From Gigaspora margarita (Eukaryota; Glomeromycota; Glomeromycetes; Diversisporales; Gigasporaceae): a DNA stretch of 64,000 nucleotides. The stretch's first letter is position 1. Every line of letters begins with the position of its first letter. The notes beneath the pieces were generated by a model. It ran no database searches. It was not told where the DNA came from and saw nothing but the letters and a program-made list of their open reading frames with translations. This document shows, one piece after another, positions 11,050 to 22,651 of this stretch. Where the stretch lies: the NCBI GenBank assembly GCA_009809945.1, contig WTPW01000978.1, positions 152,837 through 216,836 on the forward strand, written 5' to 3'. The translations under genes were made by a program, and so were the position numbers.

Positions 11050-11157
11050 NNNNNNNNNNNNNNNNNNNNNNNNNNNNNNNNNNNNNNNNNNNNNNNNNNN
11101 NNNNNNNNNNNNNNNNNNNNNNNNNNNNNNNNNNNNNNNNNNNNNNNNNNNNNNNNN
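11050..11157. other. Assembly gap (108 N)
   Basis: An unbroken run of N. It lies just outside the left end of the 1-kb palindrome at 11178. Such a structure is hard to sequence and assemble. Confidence 0.95.
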
Positions 11158-11177
11158 AAAGCTATATATATATATAT

Positions 11178-12237
11178 AATTAAAGGAGAATATTTTTTAT
11201 ATCCCCACATTTATTATTCATACCCTCTGCAGATTTAACTTTTTTAAAAATTTGAGCAAAGATATCTTAGTAACTATCAGATCAAATTTAGTAAACTTTT
11301 TTCTTTTACATTCTATAGATCCATAGAATTCAAATAAAAAATGTTTTTCGAATTTGATCCAGTAGTTGCTAAGATATCTTTGCTCAAAGTTTGAAAAAAT
11401 CAAAATGTCTATTAAAACAAACTATATAAAATTTACTTTAAACTTTGAGTGAAGATATCTCTGCAACTACTAAGCCAAATTTAATGAACTTTTTTTGTTT
11501 GAATTCTATGAATTAATATAATTAAAATAAAAAAATTATAGAATTTATCTTAATAGTTACAGAGTTATCTTCACTCAAATATCAAAAAAATCCAAAACAT
11601 CTATTAAAACAAAAGCCGCGCCAAAATTTTTTCCAAAATTTAAGTAAAGATATTTTAACAACCACTAAGTCAAATTCAATAAATTTTTTTTATTTGAATT
11701 TTATGAATTCATAGAATTCAAATAAAAAAAATTATTGAATTTGACTTAGTGGTTGTTAAAATATCTTTACTTAAAGCTTGGAAAATATTTTGCACAGCTT
11801 CTGTTTTGATAGCTGTTTTGGATTTTTTTAAAAAATTTGAGTAAAGATAACTCTGTAACTATTAAGATAAATTCTATAATTTTTTTATTTTAACTTTATA
11901 GATTCATAGAATTCAAATAAAAAAAAAGTTCATTAAATTTGGCTTAGTAGTTGCAGAGATATATTTACTCAAAGTTAAAAAAATTTTGTATAGTTTTGAT
12001 AGATGTTTTGATTTTTTTCAAACTTTGCAAAGATATCTCAGAAACTACTAGACCAAATTCAATAAACTTTTTTTATTTGAATTCTATAAATCTATAGAAT
12101 GTAAAAGAAAAAAGTTTACTAAATTTGATTTGGTAGTTACTAAGATATCTTTGCTCAAATTTTTAAACAAAGTTAAATCTGTAGGGGGTATGAATAATAA
12201 ATATGGGTTGTATAAAAAATAACCCCTAATTATATAT
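11178..12237. repeat. 1.06-kb palindrome built from repeated smaller palindromes
   Basis: The whole block is an inverted repeat centred on the GAATTC at 11705-11710. ATTAAAGGAGAATATTTT at the left faces its inverse, ending in ACCCCTAATTATAT, at the right. Inside lie about five palindromic modules, each about 165-190 bp. A module has the order TTTGAGCAAAGATATC, then ACTACTAAGCCAAATTTAAT, then TTTATTTGAATTCTAT, then the same reversed. Modules differ by substitutions from one another. No coding capacity is seen. Confidence 0.85.
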
Positions 12238-12864
12238 AATAAATAACCCTTTAAAATCAATTGCTTCTTGCTATAAAATTAAGAATTACAGCTACTTAGT
12301 ATAAAAAAATAATCATATAAAATTTTTTTTGCAATTTGTATAAAATAAAATACTTATTGCAGAGTTCTAACAATAGTTGTTATTTTTTCAAACTTCCAAA
12401 AAAATAAAAAAAATAAAAAAAGAATTATAAAAAACCTTTTCAGTTTGCTGATCCTTATTGTTATTATACTATTCTAGTGAATGGTAAAGCCCTAGAAACT
12501 GGCAAAATACTGGTAAAATCAAGAATCTAGCAAAAAGCAAAAGCTTTTGAACCAATAAAATTATACAACTCCAAGATAACTCTGATTTAGAAAAGAAGAA
12601 ATACTAGTTGAAAACAAAAAAAAAAAACAAAAAATATTTACAGAAAAAAGTAGCTTCAAAATGGTAAGATACAACTCCAAAACAACACTGGCCTAGAAGA
12701 AAAAAACCAACAAAAAACAATAATTATCAAACAATAATCATTGTTTATATATAATCATCAATTTCAAAAATGATTAGTTAATCATATAAGGGTTGCTATG
12801 TGATATGTCAACATGTATAATTTTACTTATTTAATTATTCAATCAATTATTTAATGAGTTTTAC
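12238..12864. other. AT-rich stretch without a gene
   Basis: A-rich runs and degenerate CAAAAAACAA-type repeats are present, with no frame of note. From about 12800 the sequence resembles the AATAAATTACTAG satellite monomer and is interrupted by the next MITE. Confidence 0.4.
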
Positions 12865-13211
12865 TAAAACGCACCTATGGTGTTTTACACCATGTTATAC
12901 AAAACTATTAGAATAGCCAATCAAAATTTAAGATCAGGTGTAACATAAAATTTCGTTTTTTTGTTTATTTTTTTAAAAAAAACATTCATATCTCAAAATT
13001 TTGCTTATGAAACCAACTTTGGGGTTCTAATAAAAAAAATTTCTTGCTAAATTTTGTATATACTAATGCTCTGATAAAATCCCAGGCCTCATCCTAACCC
13101 TAAAGTAATCAAAATTTATTTTTTGTTTTATAAAAATTTATTTTTTGTTTTGTTACACAGATTTGCAAATCTAATTTACCTATGGTAGTAAAACACCATA
13201 AGTGCGTTTTA
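12865..13211. mobile_element. MITE, AAACGCACCTATGGTGTTTTAC family
   Basis: Inverted ends (TAAAACGCACCTATGGTGTT against TAAAACGCACTTATGGTGTT). A CCTAACCCTAAAG tract lies near 13096. The end pattern is related to the MITE at 7236-7540. It sits within satellite-like sequence; a clean target duplication is not visible. Confidence 0.72.
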
Positions 13212-13659
13212 TAATAATTGTTATTTAATTGTTCAACAAATTACTAGCATAAGTATAAAGTATAATTGTATTTATTTTATAAATTGTATTTAAGAGAATA
13301 TATAATTAACAATATTTATTTAATTATTTGATAAATTATCAATATGGAATAATTCAAACTACCAGCCTAGATGATTTCATTAAAAAGCATTCTGGTTATA
13401 CGATCTGCATATCAGCCAATAATAATGCAAGATCATTTAATATAAAATTTATTAATATAAAATTTATTATATGTATAGCAGATTTTACATAAAATTAACT
13501 ATGATTATACAGCTATAGATTAAAGTAATATATATAAAACTCCCTCTCAAAGCTCAACATAATGAAATTGACCCTAACCCTAACCTTTAGGCCTCATGAT
13601 TATGTTTAGGCCTTCTATATCAAAAACCTACTAGTACGAGCAATTCGCACTATCAAGAA

Positions 13660-14300
13660 GCCACTAGTAAAGATCTTAAACACTACCATAAAAAGAAAGT
13701 AGTTAGTTGAAATATATACAATGAAAAAAAACAATATCACACCACAAAACCATCACTGGCAAGAAACTACAAAGCCTTCTTAAGTAAAGAAAAGTTAGTT
13801 CCAATACGCCTATTGGAACAGCAAAAAAAGATTAAATATGCTCAAAGACAACAATAGGACTAAAAGTAGTAAAATCCAAACAATGATACTAAAACTGATG
13901 GCAAAATCACAATCTACTAATATTAAAAGCTATAGCAAAATCATAGCCACCAAGCAGCACTAAAAGTCAGGGTGAAATCATGACCACCAACAGTGCCAAA
14001 AGCCAGAGAGAAACCATTAAGAACAATTTGCACTACTACAAGGCCTCCTTAAACACCACTTGAAAGAAAAAATGATAGTCACATATATGTCTATTGGAAC
14101 AGCAAAAAAAGAGTGAATATGGCTCAAAGACAACCAATGTGATTAAAGTGGTGAAATCCAAACAACAAAACTAAAAGTGATGGCACCAATATTAAAAGCT
14201 AGTCAGGGCAAAAGCATGACCACCAATAGCACCAAATGCTAGGGCAAAATTATGACCACCAATGAAACCTATGGTGAATTTACAACCACTATAACACTGA
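13660..14300. repeat. Degenerate tandem duplication, possible old coding sequence
   Basis: The block at about 13800-13990 (CTATTGGAACAGCAAAAAAAG, then GGTGAAATCCAAACAA-like, then ATGACCACCAA-like) recurs at about 14090-14260 with indels. Shorter sub-repeats of AAAAGCTAGGGCAAAATCAT type occur inside. Composition is less AT-rich than the surroundings. I cannot read a continuous frame through it, so its origin is unknown. Confidence 0.45.
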
Positions 14301-14559
14301 AAGCTGTGAACTTCTATTGAGACTTCTATGAGATGACTCCTACAACAGCTCTAATGACAACATTGATGATGGCTCCAATGACAACATCGATGATGATGAG
14401 GCTATTAACTGTTATCTAAGGAGTTAAAAAAAAATAAAGTTGTGTAAAAAGATTACTATTAATGATCAGATGATCATCTATTTATACTATATATGGTAGG
14501 GATGATTTTTAGCAAAATCAGCTGGGATGATTTCAATTAAATCTCTTCAATATGATATA

Positions 14560-15460
14560 AAGTTACTGTTTACTTTAACAATTTTGGTTTAAGAAAATTT
14601 ATTATTAACTATAATTATTTAATTATTCAATAAATTACCAGAATGAATATGAATTTTTTGCTCACTTTAATAATTGTGTTTCAAGAAAATGTATAATTAA
14701 CTACTGTAAACTGCTGAATAAAAGAACCTCCCATAAATCAGACCCACCCTCATTTTTTACTAATTAATTTCTTTTTTTTACTAATTAATTTTTTTGGTAG
14801 AATGAAAGAAACCTGGGTCTTTTATCCAACAGTTTACAGTATAATCATTTAATTATCAATAAATTACTAGTAAAACTATGAAGTTTAATTCTATTTACTT
14901 TAACAAATGTGCTTCAAGAGAATATATAATTAACAGCAATCATTTAATCATTTAATAAATTACTAGCTTTAGTAAAAGTTTTAATTTTGTTCACTTTAAT
15001 ATTGTGTTTCAGCAATTAATCATAATAATTTAATTGTTCAATAATTTACAAGTATGAATATAAAGTTTAATTCTGTTCATTTTAATGATTATTCAATTAT
15101 TCAATAAATTTCTAGAATGTACATTAAGTTTAACTCTGTTTAATTTAATGATTATGTTTAAGACAATGTATGATTAACCTTAATTGTTGCTCAATAATTT
15201 ACTAGAATAAGTGTGAAGTTTAATTCAGTTAATTTTAAAAATTGTATTCAAGAGAATATATGATATCTGTAATCATTTAATCATCCAATAAATTACCAAC
15301 TTAAGTATAAAGTTTAATTCTATTCACTTTATTGTTGTGTTTTTTTTCAAGAGAATATATGTATAATCAACTGTAACAATTTAATTGTTCAATAAATTAT
15401 CAGGTGAGTATGAAGTTCAATTCTGTTCACTTTAATGTTTATGCTTCAAGAGAATATTCT
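14560..15460. repeat. Satellite array, about 95-105-bp monomers with AATAAATTACTAG
   Basis: Seven to eight diverged monomers. Each carries AATAAATTACTAG-like, AAGTTTAATTCTGTT-like and CAAGAGAATATATAATTAAC-like words in the same order. Single monomers occur at 3.7, 4.98, 5.3/6.06, 12.8 and 13.2-13.34 kb. One monomer of the array is broken by a 136-bp MITE (14704-14839). Confidence 0.75.
14704..14839. mobile_element. Tc1/mariner-type MITE, 136 bp, TA target
   Basis: The ends are CTGTAAACTGCTGAATAAAA and the inverse of CTGTAAACTGTTGGATAAAA, flanked by TA (14702-14703 and 14840-14841). It contains a duplicated TTTTTTACTAATTAATTT. It sits inside the satellite array. Confidence 0.85.
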
Positions 15461-17828
15461 GTATGTTGGTTGTCCAAATTCAACAATTCAGGAAGGATAG
15501 TGAAGATGAAAAATTGACAAATAACTTGATTTGAATGAAAATCATTTGATAGACTTAAAAAAATTAATAGGAATTTATACAAGTAGTACCGCAAGGGCGC
15601 CAGCGGCAACCATTTTCTCTTGTATTATTATCGTCACGAATATCCTGTTCATTTTTACCAATCATTTTGTTCATGTGATGAGAAAATGATGTATACTTTT
15701 TTAAATCGTCGCTATTTACAAATTACCGACTGTGAAAATATTTATACGATGTACTGTGAATGTTTAATCATTTGCTTGATAAGCATGAGTGTGTGTATGA
15801 ATTTAACCTTTTAAAGATATGTGTTTGTGAATATTTGATGTTGCAGCTGAAGCTGGAAACGGCTGAAGCTGGAAATTAGGGACCTCAATTTAAAAATATA
15901 AGCCCTACCAAAATCCACTTATACTCTTTTATTATAAAAACTAACCCAAACCCTAACCTAAATATTAAAAAAGCTACCCCAAAAATTTTTAGAAATTTCA
16001 CAGGCTTCAACCATGACATTTGATATTATCGTAGCGACTATATAATTGACATTGCTGAATTTGTAATGAGAATAAAAAAAAAATTCAATTGTACTTTGCC
16101 AAAAACCGAAATATTAATGTAGGTTAACTTTAATATAAGATGATCAGCTGTGATTTAAATTTGTAATTATCGACCATTTGCATGATTAATGACGTAAGTA
16201 CGTACGTACGTACAGGATCCGTAATCAAACTATGAACTAATAATCAATGCGTGAATATTGAAACGTGGAGAATCAACAACCAGTTGTCATCTTTTCATGT
16301 TTTTAAAATCAACTTCCGTTCGTTATGTTCACTTATATTAGATCAACTGAGCTATGGATAATGTTAGTAACATGCGTTAGTGGGTCAAATACTGTGTATC
16401 GCCAGTATAGTAAAAGTCACAACAATTTTAACGCAAATCAATTCAACCACATACTATAACTACCGGAATACTAAGTTAATAGAATTTTTTACAGTAATTT
16501 ATGATGGAAATTATGATAATTCTACTTCAACCTTAACTACATAAAATCACAGTTATCACAACGTGAACTAACTCAACCTGAATCACAAACTGTGTCACCG
16601 GGATAGCAATTAAGTTCTGTAACAGAATTTTTACAGCAACTCATGAAACAATTCATTGAAGCATTATAACCGTCTCAATTTTTCTTAACCTATAATATCA
16701 GCAACTGAGTAGTTATCACCAGTAGGGCTGTTCTCGCTCACTCTACTGTTATGATAATACCTCATTTGCCAATTTTTCCAGTCATATTATCATATTAAAT
16801 TATCAGTTCAAATTACTCAAGATCTTTAATTGAAATTTATTTTCAGCACCTTGGAGCTAGCACATTCTTATAGTCACATGATTGTTCATATCTATTCTTT
16901 TTAATCGAAGTATTTGAATACAAATTATTTACCTTTTTATTTGTGCTAATCTATTTAACTCTTGCTAATATATTTAATTCGATAGATTAATAAATAAGCA
17001 TAACATTTGAAATTGTGCATGAGTGTTACGATTTTTTTTTTTGAGAATTATTTTCGAAATATGAATTTTTGGCCTTATCAAAGTTGTAAGGGCGCCATCG
17101 GCACCCATTTACTTGTTTACTATGTAAAGAGATGCCGATCACTCAAATTTCATAGTAAAAGATTTACCCCCCTGATTTGCATGACAAATTGTGTGACTGT
17201 TAGTTCTTTGTGTTTTAGAAGACTTCAATACAATAAATTATTATTATGCTTTTGTAAATTAGTATTTATTCATTTTATTTATCGTTATTTATCGTTATTG
17301 TTCGTTTTAGAATGTTTTTAATAATCGGATTTCTGATAAAATTCCAGCAGGGGATAGTAATAAATTTATGATCGTTATTGCAGGGGCGGGAGACGGACAT
17401 CACCTAAATTTAGAACAGTATGGAAAGGTCTTCTACCTGCCCCAGCCCAATTAAAGGCTATAATGATAGATTGCCATTCATAATATATAAAAATTTCGTT
17501 ACTGCCCATTTTTTAATTAGTATAACATGCCCGATTAAGCATTAATATTTTCGTACTGATTGTCTATTTCCATTTTAGTATTTGTACTCACAAAAATTAG
17601 TGTCCGCGGTTTTTAGTATGTCCGTCTTTTTGTATCACATATAATCAGGCGAAATTGATTAATGAGGTAATTAAAATCCAAGCCAAATCTCGGTGTAATA
17701 TTAGTCCTAAATTTCATCATATGTTAAAATCTGATATAAAATGACAAGGAAAAAATGGAATGATTTCTATAAATTTTACAAATCAAATTATAATAAATAT
17801 ATATTAGAATCATTTCTTATACTCTAAA
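15461..17828. other. Intergenic region upstream of the P450 gene, largely unassigned
   Basis: The sequence is less repetitive than the first 15 kb. It contains a MITE remnant (15845-16015), an ACGT microsatellite at about 16190-16215, and two occurrences of a GC-rich word AAGGGCGCCA(G/T)CGGCA (15591 and 17087). Frames at 15620-15814 and 17007-17321 have no recognisable motif and are not called. Just before the P450 start lies an A/T-rich leader; no clear TATA box can be singled out. Confidence 0.4.
15845..16015. mobile_element. MITE remnant related to 5088-5312, reverse orientation
   Basis: The inner segment TAAGCCCTACCAAAATCCAC followed by TATACTCTTT and a CCCAAACCCTAACCTAA tract matches the reverse complement of the element at 5088-5312. 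The GCTGAAGCTGGAAA direct repeats at its left edge correspond to the doubled GATGCTGAAAT of that element. The right end is poorly preserved. Confidence 0.55.
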
Positions 17829-19772
17829 ATGAATTACTACTTAGTTGCAATTTTGACACTTGTTGGTTACTTTTTGTACAAATATTATATTTATCCTTTA
17901 TATTTGTCTCCATTACGTAAAATTCCCGGTCCACCTAATGAAACTTTCATACTTGGTAATTCTACCTCTATTTTAAGTGAAAATCAAGGTGAAGTTTACG
18001 TTAACTTGAAAAAACAATATGGTGGGATGGTTCGGTACCATCTCTTATTAAACGAAACCAATCTATTGATTTCCGATCCCAAACTTATTCAACAAATACT
18101 GGTAACTCGTTCATATGATTTTCCAAAACATTTTCCTAACAAAATTTCGGCAAAACAACTTCTTGGTGAAGGGATTTTTTTTGCTCATGGAGATGTTCAT
18201 AAACGACAAAGAAAAATGATGAGTCCTTCATTTGCCATTGGCAATGTCAAGGTATTCTTTATTATTATCAATATTATTTGTTTTAAAAAAAAAATTTTTT
18301 TATTCTTTATATTTTAATATTTCGATTTTCTTAATATTAAGGAAATGATACCAACATTCGTTCAAAGTGCCAATCAATTGAAAGATTTGTGGATGAACCA
18401 AATTGGTAATAAGAAAGAAGAAAGAATTACGATTACTAATTTAGTTCAAAAGATAACTTTAGATATTATTGGTCTTGTTGGTATGAATTAATTGGCATTT
18501 GTTTTTTAAACATTTGATTTTATAAATAACTTTACTAATAATATACATGATCATAATCAAATTATTTCAATAGGATTTAATTATGAATTTAATTCTACTA
18601 CCACAGACTCTGAATTATCTAGAGCATATAATTCAATATTTGGTGGTAACTCTTCATTTATATTCTTGGGTCTTATTGAATATTTTCCGTTTCTCAGAAA
18701 AATTTCAACCACTAAGAACAAAAAATATTGGCATTCTATTAATACTATCAATAATGTTGCTGATAATCTTATTATTGAACAAAAAAATGCTCTTATTCGA
18801 GGAAAGGATTTATTATCTTTGTTAGTTAAATCAAATGAAAATTTACCTGCTGATGAACAATTAACACATAATGAATTACGTAGTCAAGTAAGGAAAAAAT
18901 TTACTTAAATTATTACATGTAAAATATAACTTATATATTGTATCTAATCTTATTTTTTATTTAAATTTTAAATTTTTAATTTTAGGTCATGACATTACTC
19001 TTAGCTGGACATGAAACAACTAGTACTGTATTAACTTGGACATTATACTTTCTTGCCAAAAATCCTGATATACAAGATCAACTTCGTAAAGAAATACTTA
19101 ATGTATTTATTGATCCTAATCGTTTTCCAAGTTTTGAGGAAATTGATCAATTAAAATTTTTAGAATGTGTATTTAAAGAAGCTTTAAGGATTACTCCACC
19201 TTGTATGGTTCAATATTTATCTTTATTTCTCAATTTATTTACTGTAATTTATTCTATTTTATTTACCTTTCTTATTTCATTCCATCTCTATTTTAAAGCA
19301 CCTTTACTTACGCGTTATAATTTAAAAGATGAAATTATGAATGGTTATGTTATTCCAAAGGTATTTTTCTAAGTAACTTTTCCTAATTTAAAAAATTTTT
19401 TTTTGATATTAATATTAATATATTACATTCAAATTTTTTTTATAGAATACTCCATTGATTATTCCTTCCTACGCAATCCATCATGATCCCTTAATTTGGG
19501 GTGAAGATGTTGAATCTTTTAACCCATCTCGATGGCTAGATCCAAATATAAAATCAAAAATATCCAATAGTAATTTCATACCTTTTAGTGCTGGTCCAAG
19601 AAGCTGTTTAGGAATGAGAATGGCTCATTTAGAAATTAAAACATTTTTAATTATAATTATTAGAAATTTGAAATTTGGATTAGTTGATGATTTTACTTTC
19701 AAAAAGAGAACTATTGGTTTATGTAAACCTGTTCCTGGGATGGATTTATTGGTTTCAAAAGTGGATCATTAA
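17829..19772 (+). CDS. Cytochrome P450 monooxygenase, six exons, 493 residues
   Basis: Heme-thiolate monooxygenase, probably anchored in the endoplasmic reticulum and using an NADPH-P450 reductase; the substrate cannot be read from sequence. Proposed exons: 17829-18251, 18342-18480, 18574-18887, 18986-19202, 19299-19360, 19446-19772. All five introns are GT...AG, about 85-98 bp, and the phases join into one frame of 494 codons. Visible features: N-terminal membrane helix (residues about 5-22) and proline hinge KIPGPP (about 31-36); I-helix AGHETT (299-304); K-helix E357-x-x-R360; FNPSRW (410-415); heme loop FSAGPRSCLG (432-441) with Cys439 as iron ligand. The length and all key residues are those of a working enzyme. 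Codon use and spacing differ from the decayed elements around it. The subfamily is uncertain. Exon 5 (62 bp) is the least certain, but it restores the expected region between the K-helix and the FNPSRW motif. Confidence 0.93.
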
Positions 19773-19839
19773 GCTGTTATTTGATAATTATTTTAAATTA
19801 TCAGTTATATTGAAATTATTTTTTTTAAACCAGTTTTTA

Positions 19840-19880
19840 TCAATAAACATATTCTACAATATATGATTTATACAATAAAT
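19840..19880 (+). terminator. Likely polyadenylation signals of the P450 gene
   Basis: Two AATAAA-like hexamers (about 19841 in CAATAAAC and 19874 in CAATAAAT) lie 70-105 bp after the stop codon in AT-rich sequence. Position and motif fit a 3' end, but no cleavage site can be read directly. Confidence 0.4.
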
Positions 19881-20140
19881 TTACTATTAAGCTCGTTTAT
19901 TGCCATACAAGGTACGTAATACACCGAAGATATAGGTTACTGGCAAATTAAGTAATATCTCTCTTTGCCATCTGATTGGCATCTAATTAGATGTTCTATT
20001 CTCGTAACTTCAGCTTGGTATTTATATATATACACTTTCTTGCGCATCGACATATGCGTTAACTTAAAATATATGTTGTTCAATTAGTTAGGTAACATAT
20101 AAAGATCAATGATTATTATTATGCTACTCGTTAATTAATT

Positions 20141-20349
20141 AATGAAATCGGATTAAAATGAAATGTGGGGTTCTATTTAACTTTTAAAACCCACTTATAC
20201 TTGTTTGATATAAACTCTACTCTAAAACTAACCTTTAACCTTAACCCCTAACCCTAAACAATTCGCCCCAAAAGTTTTATTATTCAATGACTTGTCAATA
20301 TTTTTATACTATACATATTTCATTTTAATCCAATTTCATTTTAATCTGT
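20141..20349. mobile_element. MITE with doubled TTAAAATGAAAT ends
   Basis: Left end GAAATCGGATTAAAATGAAA; the right end contains two inverted copies of GGATTAAAATGAAAT. AACCCCTAACCCTAAAC, a telomere-like tract, lies in the middle (about 20245-20263). Inner words (ACTTATACTTG, AAACTCTACTC) match a piece of the pogo-like element at about 59640-59700, so this family is dispersed. Distantly like the 5088 family. It sits about 370 bp downstream of the P450 stop. Confidence 0.65.
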
Positions 20350-20695
20350 CACAATTATTGTCCGTTTGATTAAAAAAATAATTTCTGCACAACGCAGTCA
20401 TGCGAAACCAGGAACGGGAAAAGATATTGTATATGAAATATAAAATTGAACTCTGAAATTGAATTGTGTCAGACCTAAGTTACAGACAAAATGCCATAAA
20501 CTTGTCGAATTGTACTGAACGATAGCACTTTTCGCCATAACTTATTATAACTACGACAATTTATAACACTATACCCGCATTTTAGTCGGGCCAAAATTCT
20601 CGCTCTGAGATGTATTAGATTAATTCATTTGCTGTATATTATTAAAGTTGATAATTGCAAAATTTACTAATATATAGAACATACAACTTTTATTT

Positions 20696-20978
20696 GGGGA
20701 TGGCTAAAGCCAGGTGCGTTTATATGTTTTTGATTATTTAATTAAAATTAGAGTAAGGGTCAGTTAGGGTTAGGGTTAGGCCTGGTTTATAAGTAAAATT
20801 GTCTTCCCGACATTTTTTATTAATGCTTCTAGACATGTTTAGACACTCGTTTCTTTTATTTTCGGCGTTTTTCACTTTTTTTCTTTGTTTTTGTCTCGTC
20901 GTGCTGATCCGTAAAGATCAAATGTTACGATTTGATTGGCCACCGATCACGTGAACGCACCTGGCTTTAGACGACCCC
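20696..20978. mobile_element. hAT-type MITE, GGGGNNGTCTAAAGCC family, copy 2
   Basis: Ends GGGGATGGCTAAAGCCAGGT and the inverse of GGGGTCGTCTAAAGCCAGGT. The 8-bp duplication TTTTATTT flanks it (20688-20695 and 20979-20986). A TTAGGGTTAGGGTTAGG tract lies at about 20765. The inner block AATTGTCTTCCCGACATTTT is shared with copies at 8976 and 25441. Confidence 0.9.
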
Positions 20979-21355
20979 TTTTATTTGGATTACTCTAATA
21001 TAAAGTAGCCCTATAGTAAACCCACGGGTCATTAGCATGAAATTTATTGATTTAATGTAAAAGAAACTAAATTACAATAAGTAACATCACTTGCGATCGA
21101 TTAAGTTCCTTACCGATTAATGAATCATCATTATACTCATGAGCCGAATGAAAGCATTAATAAGCAATAATAAATGAACATGAAGATTTGCTGTTTTTAA
21201 TTGCACCGATTAATAAATCATCTTTATACTCGTTAAAATGATTCAAAAGGTATTGGACGGATCCGTATTATTTTACCGACAATTTCTTCACTGACAGATT
21301 TGTAGACATCACGCTAGACGAAATTTAGTAAAAATATAACATCTGCAACTAGTAA

Positions 21356-21603
21356 GGCCAGACCAAGTTGATTATGTGTTTTACATTACCCCCCCTCAGA
21401 GCTCCCCCCCTCCCTCATAGTAAAAAAAATTTTGATAGATATACATAGGACTACGGAATTTTTCGGAAATTTTTATATAGTCCCGGAACAAATCGGGAAA
21501 AAATTTTTTGAAAAATTTTTTTTTTAAAATTTTACTATATGAACCCCCTCTCCTGGAGGGGAGGTGGGGGTAATGTAAAACACATAATCAACTTGGTCTG
21601 GCC
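21356..21603. mobile_element. PIF/Harbinger-type MITE, GGCCAGACCAA family, copy 1
   Basis: About 38-bp inverted ends starting GGCCAGACCAAGTTGATTAT, flanked by TAA (21353-21355 and 21604-21606). Three-base TWA duplications are typical of PIF/Harbinger. Runs of C on one side and G on the other make a strong hairpin. Copy 2 is at 27296-27466. Confidence 0.85.
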
Positions 21604-21682
21604 TAAATGCTTAACCCTAACCCTATGTGATATCGACTAAATGAACTTTCGGTGAAATGATTGTGAGTTAATTCGGAACCAT

Positions 21683-22571
21683 TGTTACTATCGAAAAAGG
21701 GAGATATCAGACCCGCCGGTTTAAGCTGCTTGGATAGTAAACGAGGGTTGGGTGATTCGGATAGAGTGATATGGATATCGGCTTATAAGAAATTAAATAG
21801 TTCAAAAATAAAAGATGGGGTGGGTTTATAATAATAAAATAGAAAAATATATAATCTCGAANGATGTACTCAAACAATAATCAATGTATCACGATAAAAC
21901 AATAAATCAAATAAACAATCGTTATGCAACATTCAGCAGATACGATATAAAAAGAAATCACACAGACGACTTTATTATAAAGGAGNAATTCACTCAGACA
22001 TTGCCTAAAGATACAAGGAGAGCGAATACAATGCTCTTTTATACATGTTAGCTAGCTACGATTTCCCTCTGATATGTCTATCGGTTTAACTTCCTTCTGA
22101 TATTACTAATCTTTAATTCCCTTCAACACCAATTAAACTTTACCCTCGCGTCTTTACCCAATTCAAGACTCACACCCGAAATATTAATTTAGAAATCTGC
22201 CTTTCTAATTCTTCATTGGGCTAGCAGATTTGAGATAATATATAAAGGCTTTACGATGCTTATTATTATTCATGCATTGATCTAATTCATATTCACGCGT
22301 CACGGATGAATTAGTATGGAATTCGAGTATAGCAATTTTACATATCTATAGATATACATATATGGAAATCGGGATGACTATAGACAGTAATAAGAAATCT
22401 GTATATGGTAATAATGTAGGGTATNTATAAGTGTCATATTTNAGNAAGGGATAATCGATCATAATCGTGGGCAATTTAAGGTGATCAGATCGTGATCGTG
22501 NAGGGACGGAATAACAGGGGTGATGATCGTAAGAAAGATTTTATGCGCAGAAAATTTTTAATATTATAACA
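21683..22571 (-). repeat. 3' LTR of the gag-only retrotransposon
   Basis: 889 bp and, apart from a few substitutions and N positions, the same as 23707-24595. Most of the visible differences are T here against C in the partner (for example CCTCTGATA/CCTCCGATA near 22070). Confidence 0.92.
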
Positions 22572-22585
22572 TACTCCTTCCCTTA
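22572..22585 (-). promoter_or_regulatory. Polypurine tract
   Basis: On the minus strand TAAGGGAAGGAGTA directly precedes the LTR. It is the expected plus-strand DNA primer for reverse transcription and fixes the element's orientation. Confidence 0.85.
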
Positions 22586-22651
22586 GTTTTCGAGCTCCTG
22601 CGAGAAGATTAGAAATAAATACAAAGGTTTCCTTCAGTTTTGAAATACCTA

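Noticed and set aside
10818-11210. 130-codon protein through the assembly gap
   Set aside because: More than a quarter of it is N; length and frame across the gap are unknown.
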